NCBI GenBank assembly: GCA_964655525.1
Contig: CAZZNE010000015.1
Location: forward strand, 1-64,000
Length of the DNA: 64,000 bases
Direction of reading: 5' to 3'
DNA from: DLAJ01 sp964655525
GTDB lineage: Bacteria > Bacillota > Clostridia > Lachnospirales > Lachnospiraceae
The notes under the pieces: model-generated
Told to the model about the DNA's origin: nothing
What the model saw: only the letters and a program-made list of their open reading frames with translations
Databases searched by the model: none
Part shown: positions 54,802-63,152 of the stretch, in pieces
Numbering within the stretch: position 1 is the stretch's first letter
How the letters are laid out: every line of letters starts with the position of its first letter
Translations under genes and position numbers: made by a program

Positions 54802-55983
54802 TCAGATATACTTATCCACAGCCACGCCCTTAGCGTCCTCTCCGGTCAGACCCAGCTTATTCAGCTCCCGCTTGACATCCTCCTGAACATTATCCTTCTC
54901 CTGCGACAGTTCCGTGATCGTATAGCTTTGCTTTTCATTCCGGTCCTCTGTCTCCTCGGTGTCGTCCTTCTTTCGGGTTCCGCGCTCTTCCTCCGACTTT
55001 TCGATAGGAGCTTCCTCCATTTTTTCCGTCTTTGTCTTCTCGGCGATCTTTTCTCTCAGGCTTTCCGCCTCTTTCTTCTGTTCGGCGGCACGCTCTCTGT
55101 TACGCTCCAAGGCTTGTTCGCGCTCGGCTTTGCTCTCACGCCGCGTCTGGATGCGCTCGTCCTGCGCCTCCTGCTGTTCTTTGCGCGCTTCGAGTTTTTC
55201 TTCCTTTTCTTCTTTTTCCGCTTTGCGCTCCTCTGCCTTCTCCTGCGCTTCCTTCGTATCCTCGTCAACCTTGTCTTTGACTTCATTGATCATGCCGTAT
55301 GCCGCCTCTTTGCTCGCAGCCAGCTTAATATCCTCGGCAGTATCCTGTGCGAAGCCCATTCCCTGCTCATAGGGTTTGGCAAGTATGCTTTGCTTCATCC
55401 CGTAAATGGCGTCATTCTCCGCCTTGATCTGCGGCTTATTGCTTTCTACAATGTTGCGGTACATTCCCGCATCTTTGTTTACCTCAAGGCTTCGCTGCTG
55501 ATATTCCGTCAGACCCTTTTCGTCAATCTCGGCAAGACGCTCTTTTTCTTCCGGTGTAAGAATGATACCGCTGCCGGGCCATTCGCTGTCCTGACGCTTC
55601 TCCAACAATTCTAAGTCCTTCTGCTCCTGACTGTCATCCGCAACGCCGTACTCCTTCTTCCACTCCGCTTTCTGCTTGTTGATTTTATTTAATTCCGTCT
55701 GCGCCTCCCTTGACTCGCCTTGCAGTTTTTTGATATTGGCGCGACGCTTTTCCATGTCCAATGCAACCTTATTATCTTCTTCAAACACATCGGATACGAT
55801 CTTGCGCGCCTTGCGAAGCGCCGCCTCTTTTTTCTCCTGGACAGGGTTTTGCTGCATGGGCGCGCCCATCTGCACGGATTTCGTTTTTCCCTGTTTCTTT
55901 CCCGCAGTGCCCTGTGCCTGCTCGTCCTGCCCTATCGCAAAGGATACGGAAATCACGCCGTCTTTTTTTTCTCCGACTCTCAT
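54802..55983 (-). CDS. Charged coiled-coil protein, partner of DUF6033 gene
   Basis: 393 residues, soluble, with long Glu/Lys/Arg helices (about 60-110 and 235-350; KAEEREAKAEKEE-type repeats). No signal peptide or membrane helix. FAIGQDEQAQGTAGKKQG near the N-terminus and NKLGLTGEDAKGVAVDKYI at the end do not identify a family. It follows the DUF6033 gene after a triple hairpin region and is probably in the same regulon. Confidence 0.6.
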   Translation of the reverse strand: MRVGEKKDGVISVSFAIGQDEQAQGTAGKKQGKTKSVQMGAPMQQNPVQEKKEAALRKARKIVSDVFEEDNKVALDMEKRRANIKKLQGESREAQTELNKINKQKAEWKKEYGVADDSQEQKDLELLEKRQDSEWPGSGIILTPEEKERLAEIDEKGLTEYQQRSLEVNKDAGMYRNIVESNKPQIKAENDAIYGMKQSILAKPYEQGMGFAQDTAEDIKLAASKEAAYGMINEVKDKVDEDTKEAQEKAEERKAEKEEKEEKLEARKEQQEAQDERIQTRRESKAEREQALERNRERAAEQKKEAESLREKIAEKTKTEKMEEAPIEKSEEERGTRKKDDTEETEDRNEKQSYTITELSQEKDNVQEDVKRELNKLGLTGEDAKGVAVDKYI

Positions 55984-56023
55984 AAAGATCCCCTCTTTTC
56001 TATGATACTAGGAAACTTCTCCG

Positions 56024-56145
56024 AAAGATTGGCGTATTCGCGCCAATCTTTTATATGCTTACAGGAAATTCCTCAATCCTAGAAGAATCGCTTTAGCGAT
56101 TCTTCGAAAGAACGCAAAGAATGTAAAACATTCTTTTGCGTTCTT
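56024..56145. repeat. Three consecutive hairpins between the coiled-coil and DUF6033 genes
   Basis: AAAGATTGGCG/CGCCAATCTTT (56024-56051), GAAGAATCGC/GCGATTCTTC (56082-56105) and AAGAACGCAAAGAATG/CATTCTTTTGCGTTCTT (56108-56145). They fill the 165-base gap; the last nearly touches the stop of the upstream gene. Confidence 0.7.
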
Positions 56146-56147
56146 GT

Positions 56148-56981
56148 TTATATAGAATAGTCCACTGACTGACCGCGCATTTTCTCCTCTTCGGTACGCA
56201 TATGGTCTGTGAGATAGTTCATCTCATAATCCTCAATTTTACGCATCAGTTCCTCGATGGAGTCCGCCGTGATGATCACCTCATCCGATTCCTCCGTCCG
56301 GTCTTTTCTGTCTGCGCGCCGCTTTTCGATGCGTTCTTCATCCGCCTTCTTCGCAGCTTTCTTCTTTTCCGCCTTTGCATCTTCTTTCTTCTTCGCCGCC
56401 CGCTTATCGATCAGCTTTCTCTGCTCCGCAAAGGACTTATCAACTGCGGCGAAAAACGACGCCCGGCCATCCTTATAACTCATTCCGTAAGATTTCACGC
56501 CCGGCTTTGTACCGACTGTCTGTGACATCTGGGACAGTCCGGAAGACGCAGCCTGAATCTTACTCTCAATCTGAGCGCGGTATTTTTCGTCTGTCGCCAT
56601 ACGCTCGATCTTATCCGTATCGATCAGCACCGTCATCCCATTCGGCGTAGCAAAGCTGTTTTTCATCGCATCTGCTTCCTGCTTTCTGTCCGACGCCACC
56701 AATACGAAGCTCATGTTTCCATATTTCTTTGTTAATTGATTGTAGTAATCCTCCGCTTCTTTGCTTAACTTCGGATTGCCGTAGGTTCTGCCGGTCTTGA
56801 TCTCCTTTTTACCGTCCGCCCTCACTGCTTCTGTCTGCGGCTTTACTTCATCCGTTTTCTTTTCGCTTCCCGCCGCTTTCCGCTCGTCCTGCCTCCTGAC
56901 ATTCCCTGCTGTCTGTGTCATGTATTGCGGCGTCTTGTATGTCTGCCCCAATGCCTGCACATAAAAATCCATTCCACTCAT
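56148..56981 (-). CDS. DUF6033 family protein
   Basis: 277 residues. Begins MSGMDFYVQALGQTYK, then a spacer, a conserved core KLSKEAEDYYNQLTKKYGNM and FVLVASDRKQEADAMKNSFA, PNGMTVLIDTDKIERMATDE, and a Lys-rich coiled-coil tail with a final EEKMRGQSVDYSI. This matches what I know as DUF6033, a family of Clostridia without assigned function. A sigma-28-like promoter lies upstream, which suggests expression with late flagellar genes. ATG follows AAGGAGGAAAGAGG. Confidence 0.7.
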   Translation of the reverse strand: MSGMDFYVQALGQTYKTPQYMTQTAGNVRRQDERKAAGSEKKTDEVKPQTEAVRADGKKEIKTGRTYGNPKLSKEAEDYYNQLTKKYGNMSFVLVASDRKQEADAMKNSFATPNGMTVLIDTDKIERMATDEKYRAQIESKIQAASSGLSQMSQTVGTKPGVKSYGMSYKDGRASFFAAVDKSFAEQRKLIDKRAAKKKEDAKAEKKKAAKKADEERIEKRRADRKDRTEESDEVIITADSIEELMRKIEDYEMNYLTDHMRTEEEKMRGQSVDYSI

Positions 56982-57166
56982 CCTCTTTCCTCCTTGAAAT
57001 TGTCGTGTTGTCAGTCTGAATCGATATCTCCCGCTGTCTGCAGTGAGTTATTGACTCTGTACGGGGTATCCTTTCCCCGGGCGGCCTGTTCTTTATCCGG
57101 AAGTTCCTGATATATCTATGCTTTCAAAAGCATCATTCTGTCCAAAGTTACAGACCTCCATATTGT

Positions 57167-57194
57167 ATATCGGCAAAAAAACAAGAATGGTTTA
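57167..57194 (-). promoter_or_regulatory. Sigma-28 (SigD/FliA)-like promoter of the DUF6033 gene
   Basis: Minus strand TAAA (57194-57191), 16 bases, GCCGATAT (57174-57167). The consensus is TAAA-N15-GCCGATAW, so only the spacer differs by one. It leaves an untranslated leader of about 180 bases. The rest of the 56982-57378 gap holds this promoter, the tsf terminator and no gene. Confidence 0.65.
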
Positions 57195-57321
57195 CCATAT
57201 TTTTCATATCTTTATAGTCGGATTATGCTTTTTTATGCAGAACCTGTCAAAAAAGTCATTTCACCAGATAAAAAAGAACGCTGCGCGTTCTAAGGCTAAG
57301 AAATTTCCTGCAAATAAAAAA

Positions 57322-57347
57322 AGAGCTCCGAATTTCTTCGAAGCTCT
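57322..57347 (-). terminator. Terminator of rpsB-tsf
   Basis: AGAGCTCCGAA and TTCGAAGCTCT pair with one mismatch, followed on the minus strand by a run of seven T. Confidence 0.9.
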
Positions 57348-57378
57348 CTGCAAACAGTAGCATGACTCTTTCCGGGAA

Positions 57379-58317
57379 TCAGTTGCCTGCCATCTGCGCC
57401 GCAACCTCAGCCGCAAAATCCTCGTTCTTCTTCTCTAAGCCCTCACCGGTCTCAAAACGGACAAATTTCGTTAAGCTGATATTTGCACCGTTCTCCTTTG
57501 CAACCTGTGCCAAATACTGCGCAACAGTCTGCTTACCGTCCTCCGCTTTTACATAAACCTGATCGACAAGGCAGATTTCCTTTAATTCCTTATTGATACG
57601 ACCGTTGATCATGCCCTCGATCACCTTCTCCGGCTTCTGTGACTCCTTCGGATCGTTCTTGATCTGCTCCTTTAAGATTTCTTTCTCATGCTCGATATAA
57701 TCTGCCGGAATCTCATCCTTAGACACATATTTCGGAGAAAGAGCCGCAACCTGCATTGCAAGGTTCGTCAGCGCTTCTTTCACCGCATCGTTGCATACAT
57801 CCGTATCAGCTGCAACAATCACGCCGATCCTGCCGCCGCCGTGCAGATAGGTCACGGTCATGCCGTTCTCTGCAGTCACCTTCTCAAATCTTCTGATCTT
57901 TAAGTTTTCGCCGATGACTGCGATCTGCTCTACAAGCGCATCCTTTACGCTCTTTGCCTCATCCGCTTTCCACGGCTCCTCCATGAGTGCGTCAACATCT
58001 GCCGCATCAGAAGCAAGCACCTGCTCTGCAACTGCCTCTACATAGCTCTGGAATTTCTCATTCTTTGCAACAAAGTCCGTCTCGGAGTTCACTTCGACAA
58101 CGGCTGCCGTCTTGTTATCCTTCGTGATGACACGGCACACGCCCTCAGCAGCGATCCTGCTTGCCTTCTTCTCCGCCTTCGCCTGTCCGTTCTTTCTTAA
58201 ATACTCCACAGCCTCGTCCATGTTTCCGTCGGTCTGTGTTAATGCCTTCTTGCAGTCCATCATACCTGCGCCGGTCATTTCTCTTAAATCTTTTACCATT
58301 GCTGCTGTGATAGCCAT
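57379..58317 (-). CDS. tsf: Elongation factor Ts
   Basis: About 312 residues. MVKDLREMTGAGMMDCKKAL, EYLRKNGQAKAEKKASRIAA and VVEVNSETDFVAKNE are the standard EF-Ts sequence; the C-terminal LVDQVYVKAEDGKQTVAQYL also fits. It exchanges GDP for GTP on EF-Tu. ATG 58317 (MAITAAMV) is chosen because homologues start there. It follows rpsB by 75 bases in the same transcript. Confidence 0.98.
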   Translation of the reverse strand: MAITAAMVKDLREMTGAGMMDCKKALTQTDGNMDEAVEYLRKNGQAKAEKKASRIAAEGVCRVITKDNKTAAVVEVNSETDFVAKNEKFQSYVEAVAEQVLASDAADVDALMEEPWKADEAKSVKDALVEQIAVIGENLKIRRFEKVTAENGMTVTYLHGGGRIGVIVAADTDVCNDAVKEALTNLAMQVAALSPKYVSKDEIPADYIEHEKEILKEQIKNDPKESQKPEKVIEGMINGRINKELKEICLVDQVYVKAEDGKQTVAQYLAQVAKENGANISLTKFVRFETGEGLEKKNEDFAAEVAAQMAGN

Positions 58318-58392
58318 TTTATTTATACCCTGCCTTTCCGAATTGTCTTCACATTTACATTCACGCCTCATCAGAGAACTTCTTCATTCTCC

Positions 58393-59160
58393 TTATGCTT
58401 CCGCGTTCTCTACAACTTCTTCGATGTCCTCTGCATCAGCCGCATCGACAGCCATCTCCTCCTCGGTATAAACCGCCTCGCCCTGATTTGCCTCAATGAC
58501 AGCATCCGCCATCTTGGACACGATCAGCTTTACGGCTCTGATGGCATCGTCGTTACCCGGAATGACATAATCAAGCTCTTCCGGATCACAGTTCGTATCC
58601 GCGATACCGATCAGCGGAATGCCGAGTGCATGCGCTTCCTGCACGCAGATTCTCTCTTTTTTCGGATCGACAATAAAAATTGCATCGGGAAGCTTCTTCA
58701 TCTCCTTGATACCACCAAGGTTCTTCTCCAGCTTATCCCATTCTTTCTTTAACGCAATGACTTCTTTTTTCGGAAGTACGTCAAAAGTTCCGTCCTCGGA
58801 CATTGCTTCGATCTTCTTTAACTTTGCGATACGGGACTGAATGGTCTTAAAGTTCGTCAGCATACCGCCAAGCCATCTCTCATTGACATAAAACATACCG
58901 CAGCGCTCCGCCTCTGTCTTTACCGCATCCTGCGCCTGCTTCTTTGTGCCGACAAAAAGAACGGTTCCGCCCTGTGCGGCGATCTCGGAAACTGCCTTGT
59001 AAGCCTCGTCCACTTTGCCGACGGACTTCTGCAAGTCAATAATGTAAATGCCGTTTCTCTCCGTAAAGATATACGGAGCCATTTTCGGATTCCATCTTCT
59101 TGTCTGGTGTCCGAAATGCACACCTGCCTCCAGTAACTGCTTCATTGAAATTACGCTCAT
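58393..59160 (-). CDS. rpsB: 30S ribosomal protein S2
   Basis: About 255 residues. MSVISMKQLLEAGVHFGHQT, RRWNPKMAPYIFTERNGIYI, FVGTKKQAQDAV and IFIVDPKKERICVQEA are typical S2. The acidic C-terminus (AVDAADAEDIEEVVENAEA) is common in this family. ATG 59160 follows GGAGGGAATAAC. Confidence 0.98.
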   Translation of the reverse strand: MSVISMKQLLEAGVHFGHQTRRWNPKMAPYIFTERNGIYIIDLQKSVGKVDEAYKAVSEIAAQGGTVLFVGTKKQAQDAVKTEAERCGMFYVNERWLGGMLTNFKTIQSRIAKLKKIEAMSEDGTFDVLPKKEVIALKKEWDKLEKNLGGIKEMKKLPDAIFIVDPKKERICVQEAHALGIPLIGIADTNCDPEELDYVIPGNDDAIRAVKLIVSKMADAVIEANQGEAVYTEEEMAVDAADAEDIEEVVENAEA

Positions 59161-59296
59161 GTTATTCCCTCCGTTTGGTTTGTGTTCCTCCGCATTCTTC
59201 CTCTGCATCCGCTACCCTGCTTCCAAGGAACCGGCGATTACATCCGAATGCGTGTGGTTTGTCTGTTTCTGTCACGGCGCATACCGCAACGTTGTG

Positions 59297-59325
59297 ATTA
59301 TATCATGATTTTTTTCCCGATGCAA
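59297..59325 (-). promoter_or_regulatory. Sigma-A promoter of rpsB-tsf
   Basis: Minus strand TTGCAT (59325-59320), 17-base spacer, TATAAT (59302-59297) preceded by TGA (extended -10). The leader of about 130 bases before rpsB is long enough for autoregulation by S2, but I cannot assign a known leader structure. The 59161-59444 gap has no other feature. Confidence 0.75.
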
Positions 59326-59444
59326 CCAAATTTTTGCAATTCAAAAAAACATCAGAAAAACATTCAATCTGTAAAATATGGATCAAAGCGTTTCACTGCA
59401 CCGGATTTGCAAAAACCGGTCCTCTCAGGGCAGAATCACGGCTT

Positions 59445-59891
59445 TTACGAGCACCACCAGAAGAAGGGCAGAATCTCAGTTTTTATCAGCACCACCAGAA
59501 TCAGCGTGGCCACGCCGACCGCCCCAAAGATCAGAAGCACGAGCTGGGAACTCTTTTCGTCCTCCAGACAGACCGCATCCTGCGTCTGCGGATCAACCAA
59601 AATATGTACGGTTTTTCCTATGCCCGGCTCTGCCTGTTTACTTGAATTACTTTTCAACCGCTTCTTTATCCCGCCCCAGTCATACTCATAGATCGGAAAA
59701 TAGAGTTCTTCCATCGTATTTTCCTCATTGCGATGCTCTACTACGTCAAAATCCATGACCACGCCGGTGATCTTTTGCATCATCTGCATTCTTTTCGAGA
59801 ACTTCCTTTTTTGCTGAATCCCGTAAATTCCTACTAATATAAAAAGAATACTGACAATGCCGCTAAAAATCAAAACACCATTCTGTGACAT
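59445..59891 (-). CDS. DUF3592-like membrane protein
   Basis: 148 residues with two membrane helices (about 8-25 and 118-137) and a small domain between them: KITGVVMDFDVVEHRN, FPIYEYDWGG and VHILVDPQTQD. That order (TM, short beta domain with xVDPxNP-like motif, TM) is seen in DUF3592 proteins. Function unknown. Confidence 0.65.
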   Translation of the reverse strand: MSQNGVLIFSGIVSILFILVGIYGIQQKRKFSKRMQMMQKITGVVMDFDVVEHRNEENTMEELYFPIYEYDWGGIKKRLKSNSSKQAEPGIGKTVHILVDPQTQDAVCLEDEKSSQLVLLIFGAVGVATLILVVLIKTEILPFFWWCS

Positions 59892-60022
59892 GTTCTTTTT
59901 CTCCTTTTGTAAGAAAGTTGTTGTTTAGATTGTATCTTTCGCTAATGCCCTTCCATCCTATCAAATATTGCTATTATAGCATACACTTTTACATCATTCT
60001 ACTTTTTTACACAAAAGAAAAA

Positions 60023-61054
60023 CTAAGAAATACCAAATTCTCCGTATAACCGCTCCCGATATGCCGCGTCTTCCGCTGCACGCCTTAGATCATCCTCCCG
60101 ATGCTGCTCAAGCAATATGCAGATCAGCCTGCTATAGCGTGCGCTTTCTTGCTCTTGTCCCTCTTTCTTTCCTTCTTTTCTTCCTTCTTCTATGCCTTCT
60201 TCTCTCCCTTCCTCCCGCAGCGACCTCTCATACTTCTTCACATCGAATTCTTCCAATAACATCCCCAGCACCTCCGCACGATAGTTTCTCAGAAATCCCG
60301 CTAATATATCCTGTTCGATGCAGTCCGTGATCGCTGCCTCGAATGCCTGTTTCGGCTCTATCCCGTTTGACAGATATTGTCTCGATAACTCCACAAACAC
60401 GGCATACTCTCGCAGTACCTGACACTTCTCCATCAGTTCCCTGTTATGTCCATGGTTGATGTTGAGCATCCGTACTGTCAGCTCCACATCCGCCCGTACA
60501 TCCTGCTTCCCACTCTCAAACGAATCCGAAAGCCGCAGGATCTCCTCTTCCGGAATGTCCCTCTCTCCATTGTAAAACACCACGCACTGCGGCATCGGCA
60601 GCACGATCTGTTTCGTCCCGTAGAGACTCTCCTGTGCCTGCTCCACCAGTTTCTGATACTCCTGCGCTAAGTAGATCAAAAATCGCAGCGGCATGTTCGG
60701 GTTATACGTGCTCTGATGTTCATACAGGTTCAGCGTTCCCGCCAGCACAAACGCCAGATCATTTTTCATGACCATATAGACCGCACTTTCGATCGTCACG
60801 ACCTGCAGCTGGGACGCATCCCGGTATTCCGTCCCGTTCAGCGTGTTATACAATTGCAGCAGCGCTTCCCGGTCCTTTTCGAACAGGAACCGGAACAGCC
60901 TGTCCTTTACTTGACGTTGAACCCTGCGCCTGCCAATTCCGACAGAACGTTTCTTCCCCGAAAAGACACGCAATCTGCGCTTTCCCGTTCTTTCCTCTTT
61001 TCCGATTTTTCCCGCTTTTTTCTGATTTTCCTTCTTTTCTTCCGTTTTCCGCAT
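60023..61054 (-). CDS. Rpn family recombination-promoting nuclease-like protein
   Basis: About 343 residues. VKDRLFRFLFEKDREALLQL and NLYEHQSTYNPNMPLRFLIY are the landmarks of Rpn/PD-(D/E)XK transposase-like nucleases (E-x-Q in NLYEHQS). The C-terminus has the typical EEGREEGIEEGRKEGKKEG low-complexity charged repeat. Members cut DNA and promote recA-independent recombination in E. coli; the role here is unknown. ATG 61054 follows GGGAGGAGCAGCT. Divergent from sigG; the 61055-61485 gap shows no gene and no promoter I can name. Confidence 0.85.
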   Translation of the reverse strand: MRKTEEKKENQKKAGKIGKEERTGKRRLRVFSGKKRSVGIGRRRVQRQVKDRLFRFLFEKDREALLQLYNTLNGTEYRDASQLQVVTIESAVYMVMKNDLAFVLAGTLNLYEHQSTYNPNMPLRFLIYLAQEYQKLVEQAQESLYGTKQIVLPMPQCVVFYNGERDIPEEEILRLSDSFESGKQDVRADVELTVRMLNINHGHNRELMEKCQVLREYAVFVELSRQYLSNGIEPKQAFEAAITDCIEQDILAGFLRNYRAEVLGMLLEEFDVKKYERSLREEGREEGIEEGRKEGKKEGQEQESARYSRLICILLEQHREDDLRRAAEDAAYRERLYGEFGIS

Positions 61055-61485
61055 AGCTGCTCCTCCCGTATTTCGGCAGGACTGCCATGTCAAAACGCCG
61101 CGTAATCCGAAATGCTCCCCCACAGCGCTTGCTTCGGCACCGGACGGAAACGTACCGTACCATACCCTCGCTGACATTTACCACGGACAGGGGCGTATCA
61201 TCTCATCCCAGTTCCTGCCTTATTCATTTTAATGTAAGAAAATTCGACAGAAACTGTCTGAATGTGCGAACGCACATGATTAGAATTTCTTTGATGGTTT
61301 TATCATACGGAATGGATTTTTATTTGTCAATCATTTTTGTCAGAATCTGTACGCATTGCTTTTTCCAAAAATACCAGTTACTCCCAAGAATAATTCTTCT
61401 TTCACAGTCCATGCTTATGATACGGCAAAAAAAAGAGTTTCGCCGGCACATTTCTCACACTAATTATAAAGGACGGAAACAAAGC

Positions 61486-62271
61486 ATGGTACAAGGAAAA
61501 GTAGAAATCTGCGGCGTCAATACCGCAAAGCTTCCGTTGTTAAAAAACGAAGATCAGGAAATTCTCTTTCAGCTCATCAAAGATGGAAATCTCGCCGCGA
61601 GAGAAAAGTTTATCGAGAGCAATCTCCGCCTCGTATTAAGCGTCATCAAGCGTTTTTCCTCCAGCGCGGAAAACATCGACGACCTCTTTCAGATCGGCTG
61701 CATCGGTCTGATCAAAGCGATCGACAATTTTGACCTGTCGTTCAACGTCAAATTCTCCACCTACGCCGTACCCATGATCCAGGGGGAAATCCGGCGCTTC
61801 CTCAGGGATAATGCGTCAAGCATCCGCGTATCCCGCTCCTTAAAAGATACCGCCTATAAGGCAATCTATGCCAAGGAGCTGTATGTCAAAAAACATCAAA
61901 AAGAACCGACCATCACGGAAATTGCCGATGAGATCGGTATTTCAAAAGAGGACATCGTCTATGCCTTAGACGCGCTGCAAAGCCCGATGAGCCTGTATGA
62001 GCCCGTCTATACGGAGGGCGGCGATACGCTCTATATCATGGACCAGATCAGTGACAAAAAAAATAAGGAGGAAACATGGGTGACGCAGCTCTCCCTCTCG
62101 GACGCCCTGAAACGCCTGTCCGACCGGGAGCGTGAGATCATATCCATGCGTTATTTTGAAGGAAAAACACAGATGGAGGTCGCCGATGTCATCGGCATCT
62201 CGCAGGCACAGGTATCCCGCCTGGAAAAAAACGCCTTAAAAAGCATGCAGAATTATCTGGCGGAAAACTAA
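61486..62271 (+). CDS. sigG: Forespore sigma factor SigG
   Basis: About 261 residues. VEICGVNTAKLPLLKNEDQE is the specific SigG N-terminus; region 2 has SNLRLVLSVIKRFSSSAENI and DDLFQIGCIGLIKAIDNFDL, region 4 DREREIISMRYFEGKTQ with ISQAQVSRLEK. SigG drives late forespore gene expression. ATG 61486 follows AAAGGACGGAAACAAAGC; an in-frame extension to 61087 has no homology and is rejected. It is convergent with sigE, whereas spoIIGA-sigE-sigG are usually in one direction. Confidence 0.97.
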   Translation: MVQGKVEICGVNTAKLPLLKNEDQEILFQLIKDGNLAAREKFIESNLRLVLSVIKRFSSSAENIDDLFQIGCIGLIKAIDNFDLSFNVKFSTYAVPMIQGEIRRFLRDNASSIRVSRSLKDTAYKAIYAKELYVKKHQKEPTITEIADEIGISKEDIVYALDALQSPMSLYEPVYTEGGDTLYIMDQISDKKNKEETWVTQLSLSDALKRLSDREREIISMRYFEGKTQMEVADVIGISQAQVSRLEKNALKSMQNYLAEN

Positions 62272-62304
62272 AAAGGGAGTCTGCGCTTACACAAACTCCC
62301 TTTT
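62271..62304 (+). terminator. Terminator of sigG
   Basis: AAAAGGGAGT (62271-62280) pairs with ACTCCCTTTT (62295-62304), directly at the sigG stop. Confidence 0.8.
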
Positions 62305-62326
62305 AACCCATCAGAATCTCTACACC

Positions 62327-62350
62327 AAAAGAACGCCTGGCGTTCTTTTT
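62327..62350 (-). terminator. Terminator of sigE
   Basis: AAAAGAACGCC and GGCGTTCTTTT form a perfect stem; on the minus strand it directly follows the sigE stop codon. It belongs to the AAAGAA hairpin family. Confidence 0.7.
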
Positions 62351-63090
62351 TACGCCTCCCTGATCATCTCCTTTTTTAACCGCTTCATGATCTTTTTCTC
62401 TAAGCGGGAGATGTACGACTGGGAGATGCCCAGCAGATTGGCGACCTCTTTCTGTGTCATTTCCTCACCGTCCACATTTCCTAATCCGAAGCGGAGATTG
62501 ATGATCAGCTTCTCCCGATCGGAAAGCTTCTCGATCGCGCCGCTTAACACGCGGCGCTCCGCCTCATTTTCTAAGTCTTTATAGATCACGTCCTCATCTG
62601 TGCCGAGAATATCCGAGAGCAGCAGCTCATTGCCGTCCCAATCCACATTCAGCGGCTCGTCGATCGAGACCTCCAGCCTCGTCTTATTATTTCTCCGCAG
62701 ATACATGAGGATCTCGTTTTCAATGCAGCGCGACGCATAGGTCGCCAGCTTAATATTTTTGTCACATTTAAACGTATTGATCGCTTTGATCAGACCGATC
62801 GTACCAATGGAGATCAAATCCTCCACACCAACTCCCGTATTGTCAAATTTTTTCGCTATGTACACGACCAGTCGGAGATTGTGCTCGATAAGCACGGATT
62901 TTGCCTGCGCATCGTCCTCTCTCCCCAGCATGCTGACGCACGCATTCTCCTCCTCCAGTGTCAGGGGCGGCGGCAGAATGTCCGCACCTCCGATATAATG
63001 AATATCGCCCTTATTCTGCACAAAGAATCCCGCTTCCCGATGCAGAAGGCGCATCTGTAACTTTGTCGGTATTGCCACTTTCCATATCAT
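62350..63090 (-). CDS. sigE: Mother-cell sigma factor SigE precursor
   Basis: 246 residues. The N-terminus (about 1-30) is the pro-sequence with GDIHYIGGADILPPPL at its end, the region SpoIIGA cleaves. Region 2 has EHNLRLVVYIAKKFDNTGVG and DLISIGTIGLIKAINTFKCD, and region 4 has ISQSYISRLEKKIMKRLKKE. SigE runs early mother-cell transcription. It is 62 bases downstream of spoIIGA. Confidence 0.97.
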   Translation of the reverse strand: MIWKVAIPTKLQMRLLHREAGFFVQNKGDIHYIGGADILPPPLTLEEENACVSMLGREDDAQAKSVLIEHNLRLVVYIAKKFDNTGVGVEDLISIGTIGLIKAINTFKCDKNIKLATYASRCIENEILMYLRRNNKTRLEVSIDEPLNVDWDGNELLLSDILGTDEDVIYKDLENEAERRVLSGAIEKLSDREKLIINLRFGLGNVDGEEMTQKEVANLLGISQSYISRLEKKIMKRLKKEMIREA

Positions 63091-63152
63091 AATGATTTCC
63101 TCTTTTCCCAGTCTTCTTTTTTGACTCTGTAAGAAACCGTTCCTAACGCTAT

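Noticed and set aside
54793..55614. Plus-strand 273-codon Leu/Phe-rich open frame resembling a membrane protein
   Set aside because: It is the antisense of the Glu/Lys coiled-coil gene; GAA/AAG codons read as Phe/Leu on the other strand.
61087..61485. N-terminal extension of SigG by 133 codons
   Set aside because: SigG homologues begin at MxxxKVEICGVNTxKLP; the extension looks like an intergenic frame and ATG 61486 has a ribosome binding site.
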